Below, one piece after another: positions 26,177 to 35,367 of a stretch of DNA of 64,000 nucleotides. This DNA comes from SSC3 sp963769585 (GTDB lineage Bacteria; Actinomycetota; Actinomycetes; Propionibacteriales; Nocardioidaceae): positions 1,240,001-1,304,000 of the forward strand of contig CAVYMJ010000006.1 in NCBI GenBank assembly GCA_963769585.1, in the 5' to 3' direction. The notes under the pieces were generated by a model. It was not told the origin of the DNA. It saw only the letters and a list, made by a program, of their open reading frames with translations, and ran no database searches. The position numbers were made by a program, and so were the translations under genes. The number at the start of each line of letters is the position of its first letter. Position 1 is the stretch's first letter.

Positions 26177-27508
26177 CTACGCCCAGTCGAAGATAGGTCC
26201 CCACGCGAGGACCACGACTGCAGCCCATACGGCGTACGCCGGCAGATAGCTGGTCTGCCAGCGCTCCGGTGCCGCAACCGGACACCTGCCCCGTAGGAAG
26301 GCCAGGCTGAGCCAAGCCGAGACAGTGAGGTTCACCAGAACCAGGAGGTTGAGGCCGAGCGCCGCCGCGCGGTTCGGGGTCAACCCAAGTTCTGCGATGC
26401 GGCTTGCCATTGCCACCAGCACCACGAGGTCGACGGCGATCGCCGCGACCAACAGCAACGCTTGCAGCCAGTCGGCGAGACCAGCCGGCTCCTGGGGTGG
26501 CCTCGCGGACATTGCGTAGAGCGTCAGCGCAAGCACGAGCACCAGAATCACACTCATCAAAATGAGCAACTCGCGCTCGACGTCGATGACATCCGGGTTG
26601 GTGGCGAACGCGACGAGCAATGAACCCAACAGCAAGATGGTGAGGGGCGCAAAGACCCGAGCCAGCACTGGCGCGATGTTCTCGATCACGCTCTGCTTCG
26701 ACTCCACCAGCCAGGCCGCAATCAGCGCTGCCCCCGCCGCACCCATCGGGAGCACCCACCCGGACAAGAACACTTCCGCGGGCACATCGATGGCGTTGAA
26801 CGTCGCCACCGTCAGTGCCAGCAGGAGACCGCCACCGGCAGCGAGCAGGAAGTAGTACACCGCCCATTCGCCGGTAAACCGGACGAAGTCCATCCGCCGC
26901 CGTCCTGACCGCCAGTCGCCTCCGACATACGCGACTCCCGTGAGGAGCCACAGCAGAATCGGAGCGTGGATCGACGCCAGCAGGAGCGTATCGCTGTGTT
27001 GATCGTCGAAAGGATAGGCGACGAGCAGAGCACCGACGGCTGAGTATCCGGCCACCAGCGTCGCGACCCCCAAGGGAGACAGCCGCCGCTTCCACGCGAA
27101 GTAGGCCCCCAACCACGGCAGTGCGAGCACGGAGACAATTCGAACAAACAACTCCTCGTCCAACCACGCCAACCCGGCGCGGAGGGAGAGGGCTGCCCCG
27201 ATTCCGAGGGCGATCGCAGTCCACAGACCACGACCCCACCCGCCGGCCTCGCCGGGCTCGTCTGCGGTGAGGACGAGTTGTTTCCACAAGCGCTCGGAGT
27301 GCTCGCGAGCAAACTCACGTGACAGGTCGTCGATGCTGCCCATCCGCTTGACAGCGATCAGGAACGCTTCGTCGTCGGAGAGGCCGGCGGCGATGAGGTC
27401 GTCAATCTGAGCGCACAGGTGCGCTTCGAGCTCGGCCACGTCGTCCGTCGTCAATGCGGCCTTGCGTTGGACGTAGATCCGCCACTGCTGGACCTGGCTC
27501 TCGCTCAT
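26177..27508 (-). CDS. permease-prefix-domain membrane protein
   Basis: A 443-residue protein. Residues 1-80 (MSESQVQQWRIYVQRKAALT onward, with DDEAFLIAVKRMGSIDDLSRE) form the small helical permease-prefix domain. About ten hydrophobic helices follow. Such proteins are typically paired with PadR regulators and thought to act in envelope stress or transport, but no substrate is known. The ATG at 27508 overlaps the padR stop by 4 bp, so regulator and membrane protein are one operon. Confidence 0.85.
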   Translation of the reverse strand: MSESQVQQWRIYVQRKAALTTDDVAELEAHLCAQIDDLIAAGLSDDEAFLIAVKRMGSIDDLSREFAREHSERLWKQLVLTADEPGEAGGWGRGLWTAIALGIGAALSLRAGLAWLDEELFVRIVSVLALPWLGAYFAWKRRLSPLGVATLVAGYSAVGALLVAYPFDDQHSDTLLLASIHAPILLWLLTGVAYVGGDWRSGRRRMDFVRFTGEWAVYYFLLAAGGGLLLALTVATFNAIDVPAEVFLSGWVLPMGAAGAALIAAWLVESKQSVIENIAPVLARVFAPLTILLLGSLLVAFATNPDVIDVERELLILMSVILVLVLALTLYAMSARPPQEPAGLADWLQALLLVAAIAVDLVVLVAMASRIAELGLTPNRAAALGLNLLVLVNLTVSAWLSLAFLRGRCPVAAPERWQTSYLPAYAVWAAVVVLAWGPIFDWA

Positions 27509-27870
27509 CGACGGACCGCCTGCGGCGGCGTGCTGGGCGTTTGGGCCCGCCAGATGCGATCGAGCGCATCGCTGACTACGGTCCATTGGCCTTGCCGATC
27601 CTCGAGCGCTTCGTGCCCTGCCTCGGTGAGCTCGTAGTGCTTGCGGCGCCGACCCTCGTCCGATGTCTGCCATGAGGACTTCACCTGACCCAGCCGCTCA
27701 AGTCGGTGCAGCAGCGGATACAGCATCCCGTCGGTCCACTCCATGTTGCCGTCGGACAACTCTCGGACACGCTTGAGGATGGCGTAGCCATAGGAGGACT
27801 GGTCCTCGGCCAGGATGCCCAACACCAGCGGTGTGGCCGAAGCCGCCACGAGGTCCTTGTCGATTCGCAC
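27505..27870 (-). CDS. PadR-family transcriptional regulator
   Basis: A 121-residue winged-helix repressor. It contains TPLVLGILAEDQSSYGYAIL, GMLYPLLHRLERLGQVKSSW and RRRKHYELTEAGHEAL, the three landmarks of PadR. The open frame extends upstream, but GTG 27870 (RIDKDLVAASATP) gives the normal family length. It probably represses its own operon with the downstream membrane protein through the inverted repeat just upstream. Confidence 0.9.
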   Translation of the reverse strand: MRIDKDLVAASATPLVLGILAEDQSSYGYAILKRVRELSDGNMEWTDGMLYPLLHRLERLGQVKSSWQTSDEGRRRKHYELTEAGHEALEDRQGQWTVVSDALDRIWRAQTPSTPPQAVRR

Positions 27871-27883
27871 TTCGCGCCCCTGA

Positions 27884-27902
27884 TACCTAGAACTGCAAGG
27901 TA
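27884..27902. promoter_or_regulatory. putative PadR operator
   Basis: TACCT-N9-AGGTA inverted repeat lies 14 bases upstream of the padR GTG, where the promoter should be. PadR proteins often bind interrupted palindromes in their own promoter. The assignment rests on position and symmetry only. Confidence 0.45.
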
Positions 27903-28016
27903 ACCGTACCCTCTGCAGCTGGCTCTTCTCAACGCTCCGCTGCTCGACAGTGATCTCAGCCGAAGTGGGCTGTGGCGGCGACCCGAAAATTCTGGAAGAG
28001 GCGTCGCCGCGGAAGC

Positions 28017-28049
28017 CACTCGACCCGTCGATCAACGACGGGTCGAGTG
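28017..28049. terminator. 14-bp perfect hairpin in the gap upstream of padR
   Basis: CACTCGACCCGTCG pairs with CGACGGGTCGAGTG around a 5-base loop ATCAA. No gene ends next to it on either strand, so it may be the terminator left by a deleted gene, or a structured leader. The surrounding 27903-28339 interval holds no recognisable gene. Confidence 0.5.
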
Positions 28050-28339
28050 ACTCTGCGTATCGCCTTTGTGCTGGACTTGCTACCGCTGCACGGCAGCCGC
28101 AGCGTCTAACCTCGGTCCGGTGATGGCGGCAGGTCCGGATTCGGTCACCCAACTGCGTTGCGATTACGAATCCTGGAACAGGGTGCATCTGCTGCCTGGG
28201 ATCGTGAAGAGCCTTGAATCGGGCTACTCCAAAGTGGGGAGATTCCCTATTGACTGTGACTCTCCTACAGCCTTAGGTTGTGCCCGCGCCATTCGGCGTG
28301 GAATACATCAAGTTTCTCTATTTTCGGGAGCTACCAACA

Positions 28340-28783
28340 ATGAGTACAGTTCTGCGCGCCCGCGCCCGCTTTGTTGTTTTGGTGTCGCTCTTCACCTTTG
28401 CTGCGACATACGTGGTGGGGTTCGAGCCTGCCACCGCTGGCACAGGATCCCCGGCCGGCTCTAGCGACTGCTCGCTCGTCGCCACCCACTCCAAGCCGAC
28501 ATCCACGACGGTGAAGGTGACCTGGAAGGCCACCTGCAAGTACGGCATGTCCTTGATCAACCACGGGATGACCCTGAGCCGCTCTGGCAAGAGCACAACG
28601 GCCTACAAGACATGCGCCAGCCAGCAGGGCAACATCACCACGTGTACGGGGACCATCACGATCACCAACGACCCGACCGGAAGCCAGACCTACACGGCAA
28701 TCGACGAGTGGGGCTATGGCACCAGCGCCTGTGCCTGCTCAACCAACCAGAACAAGAACCAGATCATTAATTTCACCGCGTGA
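28340..28783 (+). CDS. small secreted cysteine-containing protein
   Basis: A 147-residue protein with a signal peptide (Arg-rich start, core FVVLVSLFTFAATYVVGF, likely cleavage after PATAG). The mature part is Thr/Ser-rich with several cysteines (SSDC, ATCKYG, KTCAS, TTCTG, SACACS) that could form disulfides. It looks like an all-beta extracellular protein. ATG 28340 has CGGGAG 9 bases upstream. No family recognised. A strong terminator follows the stop. Confidence 0.75.
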   Translation: MSTVLRARARFVVLVSLFTFAATYVVGFEPATAGTGSPAGSSDCSLVATHSKPTSTTVKVTWKATCKYGMSLINHGMTLSRSGKSTTAYKTCASQQGNITTCTGTITITNDPTGSQTYTAIDEWGYGTSACACSTNQNKNQIINFTA

Positions 28784-28792
28784 CCTCGTGAT

Positions 28793-28834
28793 CGGCGTGG
28801 GCCCCGATGCACATCTAGTCCGGGGCTCACGCCG
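28793..28834 (+). terminator. terminator of the secreted protein gene
   Basis: CGGCGTGGGCCCCG and CGGGGCTCACGCCG form a 14-position stem with one mismatch around a 14-base loop, starting 10 bases after the stop codon. It lacks a T tract. Confidence 0.65.
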
Positions 28835-29158
28835 CATTGGCTCGAACTCCTCCGCGACTCCGCCCCCGGTTCCGCAACTGACCAACTACACATCGCCAGG
28901 TCCCTACTGAGACCGGCGGGTTCTGGCTACATCCTGGACTGTGAAGAGCCGTGAATTTGTTCATTCGCGGGAGCACCGTGGGGACGTCGCGATCGCGCTC
29001 GGATATTCCGCTTGCAAATCGCGTGGTCCTGTTCGTGGGTGCGGTCTTCGCTCCCCTAAATCGGGGCAATCGGCCATCGCCCCGAGATTTGGAAAACCTA
29101 AGGGTCAGAGGCGGTGCTGTGAAAATCCACCCTTGGAGACATTCTCCCCTTTTCCCAT

Positions 29159-29219
29159 TGGGGTCAAGGGGTTGCGGTTCAAATTCTGTCAGGCAATCCT
29201 AAATGTGATGTTTCACGAC
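29159..29219 (+). repeat. decayed copy of the tRNA-Pro 3' half
   Basis: TGGGGTCAAGGGG, GGTTCAAATTCTGTCAGG and the following TGTGATGTTTCACGAC align in order with the anticodon-to-3' part of tRNA-Pro and its downstream flank (22630-22690), with scattered changes and a short gap. A 3' tRNA fragment of this kind is what remains at the far attachment site of a tRNA-integrated element. The adjoining 28835-29158 holds nothing recognisable. Confidence 0.7.
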
Positions 29220-29300
29220 GCTATTGACAGTGTCTCGTAGCATCTGTGCACTTAAGGGCATCGTTCTGGGAGGCCCTGGTACGACTCAGCACCGCCTCCG

Positions 29301-29423
29301 GTGCCGGCTGGGTGTCCTTCTGCCACGGAGCACGGCGTCATCCGCCACATCGACGCCGCCTACGACCGGGAGGCCGAAGCGGCGCCCGAGTGCAGCGTGC
29401 AGATCCGGGTGCCGGAGGAGTGA
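29301..29423 (+). pseudogene. C-terminal fragment of an unidentified gene
   Basis: A short frame ending in HGVIRHIDAAYDREAEAAPE then IRVPEE and a stop has strong actinobacterial codon bias but no proper start or N-terminal domain; a GTG at 29301 is the only candidate. It lies immediately outside the decayed tRNA copy and may be the stump of a gene cut when the island inserted. Confidence 0.35.
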
Positions 29424-29499
29424 TCGACCGTTGACACCGAGCCTCCCAAGTGAATGGATGGATCGGTCATTCGGCAGATCTATCGGGAGCGAGCCACTT

Positions 29500-30652
29500 A
29501 TGACCAGAACCCCCCTGTCCACTCTTCGCCCGCTCTGGGCAATCGTCGCCGTCGTCGTGGCGACCGCAATGGGCGTGACCCTCGGCGGGCCGTCGGCCGC
29601 CGACCCGCCGGACGCCACGCCAGGCGGCCCCTGGTCCGACGGTGACGACGACCAGATCTCGGCCATCCACTCCTATGAGGAGCTGTGGAAGGCACTGGAG
29701 ACCATAGAGGGCCGTGCCCGCGGCAGCTTCGACCTGAGCGCGGCCCCGCTGACCTCGAACACCGGACGCGAGATCCCGGTGGTCACTATCGGTGACGGAC
29801 CTACCTCGATCATGTACGTCGCCAACCAGCACGGTGATGAGTACGTCGTCAGCGAGGGCATGCTCTCCCTCGTCCGCTCCATCAGCGGCGGTTCCAAGCA
29901 GGCGCAGGCGATCCGCGAGAACCTGACAGTGACGGTGGTCCCGCGGGTGAACGTGGACGGCTTCGACGCCGACGTGACCGACGCCCAGGGCAACACCACG
30001 CCCTGGCGGCAGAACTACGACCCCAGCTTGCCCCGCCTTCTGTGGCTTCTACGCGCAGGGTCGCGGCTACGACCCCAACCGCTACCACTCCTACACCGCA
30101 AACGCCTATGACCACCCCTACAAGCCGGGTGACGACAACGAAAACCCGGTCCCGGAGTCGGTTGCCATGCGCCTGCTGTGGGGAGAGCGGCACCCGGCGC
30201 TCGTCGTGGACTTCCACCACCAGGGCACCTACGTCGACGAGGACGGTCGCATGATCACCGGGTCCGTCATGTGGCCCAACGCCACCGAGGAGGCGACGGA
30301 ACTAGGGATCGCGGACGAGTTCGCGGCCACCATCGAAGACTCGAAGCGTGCGGTCTCGGAGATGGTCACCGCGCTCGAGCGTTACGGCTACGCCAACATC
30401 ACCCGCTATCCCGGCACCGAGACTCCCGGCATCGCCCGCAACGCCTACGGCTTGCTGGGCTCCGCCTCGGTCCTGTACGAGGCGCGCGGCGGCATCGACC
30501 AGAAGTCGAAGGGCTACATCGTCAAGCAGACCGAGGTCGCGGCAATGGCGATGTTGGAGGCGGCGGCGAACGGGTCACTGTGGACCCGCAGCACCGCGCC
30601 GGCCGAGGAGCTGCCGGAGCGCGGTCCGTTCGTGCCCAACCCGCACGAGTGA
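29500..30652 (+). pseudogene. secreted M14 zinc carboxypeptidase, single frameshift
   Basis: Would encode ~383 residues: a signal peptide (core LWAIVAVVVATAMGVTLGG), then a peptidase M14 domain. The zinc motif HxxE is in VANQHGDEYVVSEGM, the third ligand His in VVDFHHQGTY, and the catalytic Glu in SVLYEARGGID. Reading switches frame at the AGCTTGCCCC run (30025-30034). Removing one T at 30028-30029 restores DPSCPAFCGFYAQGRGYDPN, with the expected GYDxNRYH motif. All catalytic residues survive on both sides, so this is a recent mutation or a sequencing error. ATG 29500 follows CGGGAGC. Confidence 0.85.
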
Positions 30653-30659
30653 GCGCCCT

Positions 30660-30689
30660 GGGCCGGGTGGTCGCTGGATCACCCGGCCC
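30660..30689 (+). terminator. terminator of the M14 peptidase gene
   Basis: GGGCCGGGT pairs with ACCCGGCCC (9 bp stem, 12-base loop), 7 bases behind the peptidase stop. Confidence 0.6.
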
Positions 30690-30712
30690 GGTGCGTGTGC
30701 CAAGGTGGCGTC

Positions 30713-31147
30713 GTGGCGCATCCGCAGATGTACGACGACGCCGACCCTTTCCTCGGCAAGGTCCGGGAGCTGGCTCTGCGGCTGCCGGACGCGGCCGAGA
30801 AGGTCTCGCACGGGCGCCCGGCCTTCTACACCTCCAAGGTTTTCGCCTACTACGGCGGATCGCTGAAGGTCGACGACGAGTGGGTGCAGCACCCCCGCGC
30901 CGTGATGGTCCTGCTCGAGGCCGGTGAGCGGGAGGCGATGCTGACCGACGCCCGGGTGTTCGTCCCGGCCTACCTGGGCGCTTCAGGCTGGCTGGGAATG
31001 GACCTGGAGCCGGAAGGTGGCGGGACGGTCGACGTGGCATGGGACGAGGTGGCCGAGCTGCTCGACGGGTCCTACCGGATGACCGCGGGGCCACGCCGGG
31101 TGAAAGCCCTCGACGCCCGCGGGTCGGCCGATCCGCACAACCGCTGA
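30713..31147 (+). CDS. MmcQ/YjbR-family protein
   Basis: A 144-residue protein with the family pattern LALRLPDAAEKVSHGRPAF near the start and AGASGWLGMDL-like ASGWLGMDLEP in the middle. The fold resembles a small DNA-binding/CyaY-like domain, and the function is unknown. GTG 30713 follows AGGTGG; the upstream GTG at 30695 is less likely. It stands alone between the M14 gene and mraY. The 31148-31329 gap shows no gene. Confidence 0.85.
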   Translation: MAHPQMYDDADPFLGKVRELALRLPDAAEKVSHGRPAFYTSKVFAYYGGSLKVDDEWVQHPRAVMVLLEAGEREAMLTDARVFVPAYLGASGWLGMDLEPEGGGTVDVAWDEVAELLDGSYRMTAGPRRVKALDARGSADPHNR

Positions 31148-31329
31148 CGCAGGCTTCCGAGTCCACTCGCAGGTGGGTGTTTCCTGGCGCCGATCCAGGT
31201 TGTCAATCCGATGATCCCCGGTGAGCCTCGATCGACTTGCCGGTACGCCCACCGACAATTGCTCGCGGGTCCACTGCAGCGTGCGTCGCAGAGACCCACC
31301 ATCCAAGGGGTTGAGAGGAGCTGGATTAC

Positions 31330-32415
31330 GTGCGGGCGATCCTGCTGAGCGGCGGGCTGGCGGTGTTCTGCTCGTTGCTGGGCACGTGGGTCGCCATCGG
31401 ATGGTTCACCCGACACGGGTTCGGCCAGCCGATCCGGGACGACGGTCCGACGACTCACCACGTGAAGCGGGGCACCCCGACCATGGGTGGCCTGGTGATC
31501 CTGGCGACTGCGACGGTGGCATACCTGCTGGCGACGGTCCTGACAGGCGGGCGGCCGAGCGCCAGTGCATGGCTCGCCCTTCTCCTCTTCTTCGGCTGCG
31601 GGGCCGTGGGGTTCCTCGATGACTTCATCAAGGTCTACACGCAGAACAACCGAGGCCTGAGCAGCCGCGCCAAGATGGCGGGTCAGACGCTGGTTGCGTT
31701 TGCGTTCGGAATCCTGGCCACGCGCTTCTTCGCCGACGACCACGGCGTCCGACCGGCGTCGTCATACCTTTCCACCACCCATGACTGGGGGATCAAGCTG
31801 CCGCTGGTCGTGGTCCTGCTGCTCATCTGGTTCATCGTCACCGCAACGTCCAACGGCGCCAACCTCACCGACGGTGCTGACGGCCTCCTTGCCGGCACCT
31901 CGGTGATGGTCTTCGGCGCCTACACCATCGTGAACATCTGGCAGAACAACCAGCTGTGCGGCTCCTCGCGGCCCACCGTCGTGGAGTCGCAGTGCTACCA
32001 GGTGCGTGACCCCCTTGACCTCGCGGTGCTCGCGGCGGCAATCAGCGCCGCCTGCGTCGGCTTCCTGTGGTGGAACGCCAAGCCCGCCCGCATCATCATG
32101 GGTGATGTTGGTTCTCTCGCGATCGGCGGAGCACTGGCGGGGCTCGCCATCATGTCTCGCACTGAGCTCCTGATGGCTGTCATCGCCGGTTTGTTCGTGC
32201 TGGAGACGATGTCGGTGCTGCTGCAGATGAGCTACTTCAAGGTCACCAGGCGATTGACCGGCACGGGGCGCCGAATCTTTCGGATCGCCCCCATCCATCA
32301 CCACTTCGAGCACCTGGGGTGGGACGAGGTCACCGTCGTGGTCCGGTTCTGGATCATTGCTGGGACATGTGTCGCGGCCGGGCTCGGGATCTTCTATTCC
32401 TCTTGGCTGGCGTGA
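31330..32415 (+). CDS. mraY: phospho-N-acetylmuramoyl-pentapeptide transferase (MraY), stand-alone copy
   Basis: A 361-residue polytopic enzyme that makes lipid I from UDP-MurNAc-pentapeptide and undecaprenyl phosphate. It has about ten membrane helices, the HHVKRGTPTMGG motif, the acidic FLDDFIKV loop, NLTDGADGL with the metal-binding Asp, and IAPIHHHFEHLGW. All catalytic landmarks are intact. GTG 31330 follows GAGAGGAGC. Unusually it is not in a mur/fts cluster: neighbours are a MmcQ-like gene and a signalling gene. It is most likely a second copy, since the essential one normally lies in dcw. Confidence 0.92.
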   Translation: MRAILLSGGLAVFCSLLGTWVAIGWFTRHGFGQPIRDDGPTTHHVKRGTPTMGGLVILATATVAYLLATVLTGGRPSASAWLALLLFFGCGAVGFLDDFIKVYTQNNRGLSSRAKMAGQTLVAFAFGILATRFFADDHGVRPASSYLSTTHDWGIKLPLVVVLLLIWFIVTATSNGANLTDGADGLLAGTSVMVFGAYTIVNIWQNNQLCGSSRPTVVESQCYQVRDPLDLAVLAAAISAACVGFLWWNAKPARIIMGDVGSLAIGGALAGLAIMSRTELLMAVIAGLFVLETMSVLLQMSYFKVTRRLTGTGRRIFRIAPIHHHFEHLGWDEVTVVVRFWIIAGTCVAAGLGIFYSSWLA

Positions 32416-32525
32416 ACTCCTCCTAGACCCACTAACTCGTGTGCGGCGTCCTGCCTTGCTGCGGTCCGCAGAACCGAAGTGAGATGGCTTGCGAAGCGCG
32501 GGGCTGCGTTGCGACGATGCAGTTG

Positions 32526-34985
32526 ATGGCTCGTCGTCTTCCCTCCGGGCGCGTGACCTTTGCTTTCACTGATGTTGTTGGCAGTACCCGGACCTTTGCC
32601 GAGTACGGCGATGCCTACGTGGCCGCCGTGCGGGCGATGCACGCGTTGATCGCCGAGCACGCCGCGCGGGTCGGTGGCGTGGTGGTGAGCACTGAGGGTG
32701 ATGGCGCGATGCTCGCCTTCCCGACTGCGGCTGGGGCGGTCGAGGCGCTGACTTCGATCATGGCGGCGATGGAGGCACCCTCGGGGGAGGGGCTGCAGTT
32801 GCGGATCCGAGCCGGGGCGCACACCGGGGATGCCGTCCCGATCGGGGACGAGTATGTCGCGATGGCGGTGTACGTCGCGGCTCGGGTCTCTGCGATGGCG
32901 AATGCGGGTCAGTTGGTGGTTGCGCAGAGCGTCATTGACGAGATGGGTGGGCCTAGGGCTCGGCGGGTGGGGCAGTACTCACTCAAGGATGTCACCGAGC
33001 CGGTCACGGTGTGGCAGTTGACGGGAGACGACGCTCCGCTGCGGGCCACCCCGGCACGCCGTACAAATGTTCCGGACATGCACACCAGTTTCGTTGGCCG
33101 AGAGGTTGAGTTGGAGCAACTGCGAGCGCTCCTGTCGACCCCCGGCTGCGTCACCCTGTGCTCAACCGGCGGATGCGGGAAGACCCGGCTGGTTAGCGAG
33201 TTTGCATTGGCAAATGCGAGCACCGTGCCCGGAGGTGTTTGGCTGGTTGAGCTGGCACCTCTGGAGCCCGGAGCCGGGACCGCACGGCTATGGGAGTCGG
33301 TGGCGGCAGCGCTGGGGATGACGTCGAGCAATGACCAGACGAGACTGACTGCCGAGCTGCGTCGCCGGGGTCATGTCGTTCTGGTGTTGGACAACTGTGA
33401 GCATGTCCTGGACGCCGCGGCCGATCTCGTCGCCGAGGTTACGGCTGCGTGCCCGGAGCTTCGGGTGCTTGCGACCAGTCGGGAGGATCTGGAGGTCGGT
33501 GGAGAGCGGGTGCTCCGGCTAGCGACTCTTGCGACGGCGTCAGTGAGTTCCGAGGTGCCTGGTTGCACCACACCGGGTGCGGCAGAGGATCTCTTCATCG
33601 AACGTGCGGAGGCTGTCGGAGGGAGCATTCCGGGCGATCAACTGCCGCTGGTTTCCGAGATCTGCAAGCTCCTTGACGGGTTGCCGCTCGCCTTGGAGTT
33701 GGCTGCCGCCCGGGCTGGCTCAATGCCTCTGGAAGCCATGCTCGATGCGTTGAATGCGGGGGACTTTCCGCTGCGTCGGCGGGGCGGGCAGGCTCGTCAG
33801 CGATCCCTTGAAGCGCTCGTTTGGTGGAGCCTTCGGCTTCTGTCCGAGGCAGAGCGTGATGCACTGTTCGTCCTCGCTGTGTTCCCTGCGCGCTTCGCAC
33901 CTTCGACCGCGCGTGAGGTTCTCGGCGGCGTAGACGGCTTACCCCAAGATGCAGGGCTGGAGCTCGCCCGTCGTGGCCTGCTTGATCTCGATGGGGATTC
34001 CTTCCGAATGCTGGCGACGATTCGAGGGGTAGCTCGCAAGGAGCTGGCCGCCCGGCCGACGCTGGAGAAGTCCGGGATGCAAGCGTTGCTGCGATGGGCG
34101 GTCCGGCTCGCCGAGGTCAGTGATCGATCCGCGCTCACGGTCGATGAAGTGCTGAGTTTCGAGGTAGCGCTCGACTGGGCCTTGACCAACGCGGTCCAAG
34201 GCGTTGGGGAGCTGGTCCAGTCCCTACAGGTGTGGGGGCTCAGCCACCGGATGAGCCAACGAGCGCGCAGCTTGGCTGAGCGGGTCATGTTAGGCCCACC
34301 GCCGCGGACATCCGATGAATTGCGTTCGCACCTCGCTGCGCGCCGCCTCCTGCACGGCTTGGGAGGAGCCGATGTCGATGCCGACGACGTGCGGGCGCTC
34401 GTCCAGGTCGCACGCGAAATGGGGGACCAGGATCTCTACCTGAGGTCACTGACGCTAGCCGCGATCGTGTTGGACCATGCCGGCCGCTTCGAGGAATCTC
34501 TGCCTTTCCACCAGGAGGCAATCGATCAGGCGAGTGATGTCTACTCGGTGGGGATGGCCCAGCATGACTTGGGTGTGCGGCACCATCTCTTGGGTGAGTT
34601 TGATCAGGCCGAGGCCCTCTACCGCGCCGCGCTGACGGCAACCGCGAGCGAGAATCCCCCCAACGCTCTTGCCTTGATGACGAACCTGGGAGAGCTGATG
34701 TTGGACGCCGGCCGCATCGAGGCGGCGGCGAGCCACCTGCGGGCTGCAGTCAGGAAGGCCGAGGGCAACTACAGCCTCCGAATGTATGCCCTGGCCCTGT
34801 TGATCGAGGCGCAGTGTCGGCTCGGGAACGCCGATCTCGCCCGAGCCCTGGCCGCCCAGAGCGAGAGCGACCTCAACACGCTGGTGGCAGACGACCCGTC
34901 CCTGACGGACATGATGGAGCGCATGCGGGCGGCGTTGGAGACCCTTCCTGATGCGGAGGCGATTGCCTCCGCTTCAACCGCTTGA
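32526..34985 (+). CDS. cyclase-like domain / NB-ARC-type ATPase / TPR signalling protein
   Basis: An 819-residue protein with three parts. Residues 5-165 are a class III nucleotide cyclase homology domain (VTFAFTDVVGSTRTF, metal Asp16; STEGDGAMLAF, Asp59). Residues ~188-480 are a STAND ATPase with FVGREVELEQLR and Walker A GGCGKTRL, plus LVLDNCEH. The remainder is helical TPR-like repeats. In the VYVAARV segment Tyr116 stands where catalytic cyclases have Asn, while Arg120 is kept, so cyclase activity is doubtful. ATG 32526 lacks a clear ribosome binding site; ATG 32517 is possible. Confidence 0.88.
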   Translation: MARRLPSGRVTFAFTDVVGSTRTFAEYGDAYVAAVRAMHALIAEHAARVGGVVVSTEGDGAMLAFPTAAGAVEALTSIMAAMEAPSGEGLQLRIRAGAHTGDAVPIGDEYVAMAVYVAARVSAMANAGQLVVAQSVIDEMGGPRARRVGQYSLKDVTEPVTVWQLTGDDAPLRATPARRTNVPDMHTSFVGREVELEQLRALLSTPGCVTLCSTGGCGKTRLVSEFALANASTVPGGVWLVELAPLEPGAGTARLWESVAAALGMTSSNDQTRLTAELRRRGHVVLVLDNCEHVLDAAADLVAEVTAACPELRVLATSREDLEVGGERVLRLATLATASVSSEVPGCTTPGAAEDLFIERAEAVGGSIPGDQLPLVSEICKLLDGLPLALELAAARAGSMPLEAMLDALNAGDFPLRRRGGQARQRSLEALVWWSLRLLSEAERDALFVLAVFPARFAPSTAREVLGGVDGLPQDAGLELARRGLLDLDGDSFRMLATIRGVARKELAARPTLEKSGMQALLRWAVRLAEVSDRSALTVDEVLSFEVALDWALTNAVQGVGELVQSLQVWGLSHRMSQRARSLAERVMLGPPPRTSDELRSHLAARRLLHGLGGADVDADDVRALVQVAREMGDQDLYLRSLTLAAIVLDHAGRFEESLPFHQEAIDQASDVYSVGMAQHDLGVRHHLLGEFDQAEALYRAALTATASENPPNALALMTNLGELMLDAGRIEAAASHLRAAVRKAEGNYSLRMYALALLIEAQCRLGNADLARALAAQSESDLNTLVADDPSLTDMMERMRAALETLPDAEAIASASTA

Positions 34986-35142
34986 CCTCAGCCCGCCAAG
35001 CTCGCAGGTCGTGGCCCGTCCGGGCCAGACGGGTGTCGAGCCGAGAATGGCCCGTGCTGTCGATGCGTCCCGTGCGAGCGGCGTAGCAGGCTCTGAGCAG
35101 CCGCCCCGGCTTGGAGCGGGCAACTGGAACTAGGAGCCGACC

Positions 35143-35367
35143 ATGCCTCTCATCGAAGTCAACGTCATCAAGGACGTGTTTACCCCCGAGCAGAAGAGCC
35201 AGATCATCGTCAGCCTGACCGACGCGCTGGTCGAGATCGAGGGCGAGAATATGCGGCCGGTGACTTGGTGTGTCGTCCGTGAGGTCGCCAGTGGCGACTG
35301 GGGGATCGCAGGGAACCTGCTGACGACCGGCGACGTACGAGCTTTGGCGGCTGGCGCTGGCGTATGA
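35143..35367 (+). CDS. 4-oxalocrotonate tautomerase family protein
   Basis: A 74-residue small tautomerase starting MPLIEVNVIKDVFTPEQK, with the N-terminal catalytic Pro exposed after Met removal. The substrate is unknown; such proteins isomerise enols in aromatic degradation or act promiscuously. AGGAGCCGACC precedes the ATG. The stop overlaps the ATG of the LuxR regulator by 4 bp, hinting that the regulator senses or controls a related metabolite. Confidence 0.88.
   Translation: MPLIEVNVIKDVFTPEQKSQIIVSLTDALVEIEGENMRPVTWCVVREVASGDWGIAGNLLTTGDVRALAAGAGV

Noticed and set aside
22674..29219. Prophage
   Set aside because: No integrase, capsid, portal, terminase or lysis gene is present between the tRNA copies; only the Ltp-like lipoprotein recalls phages.
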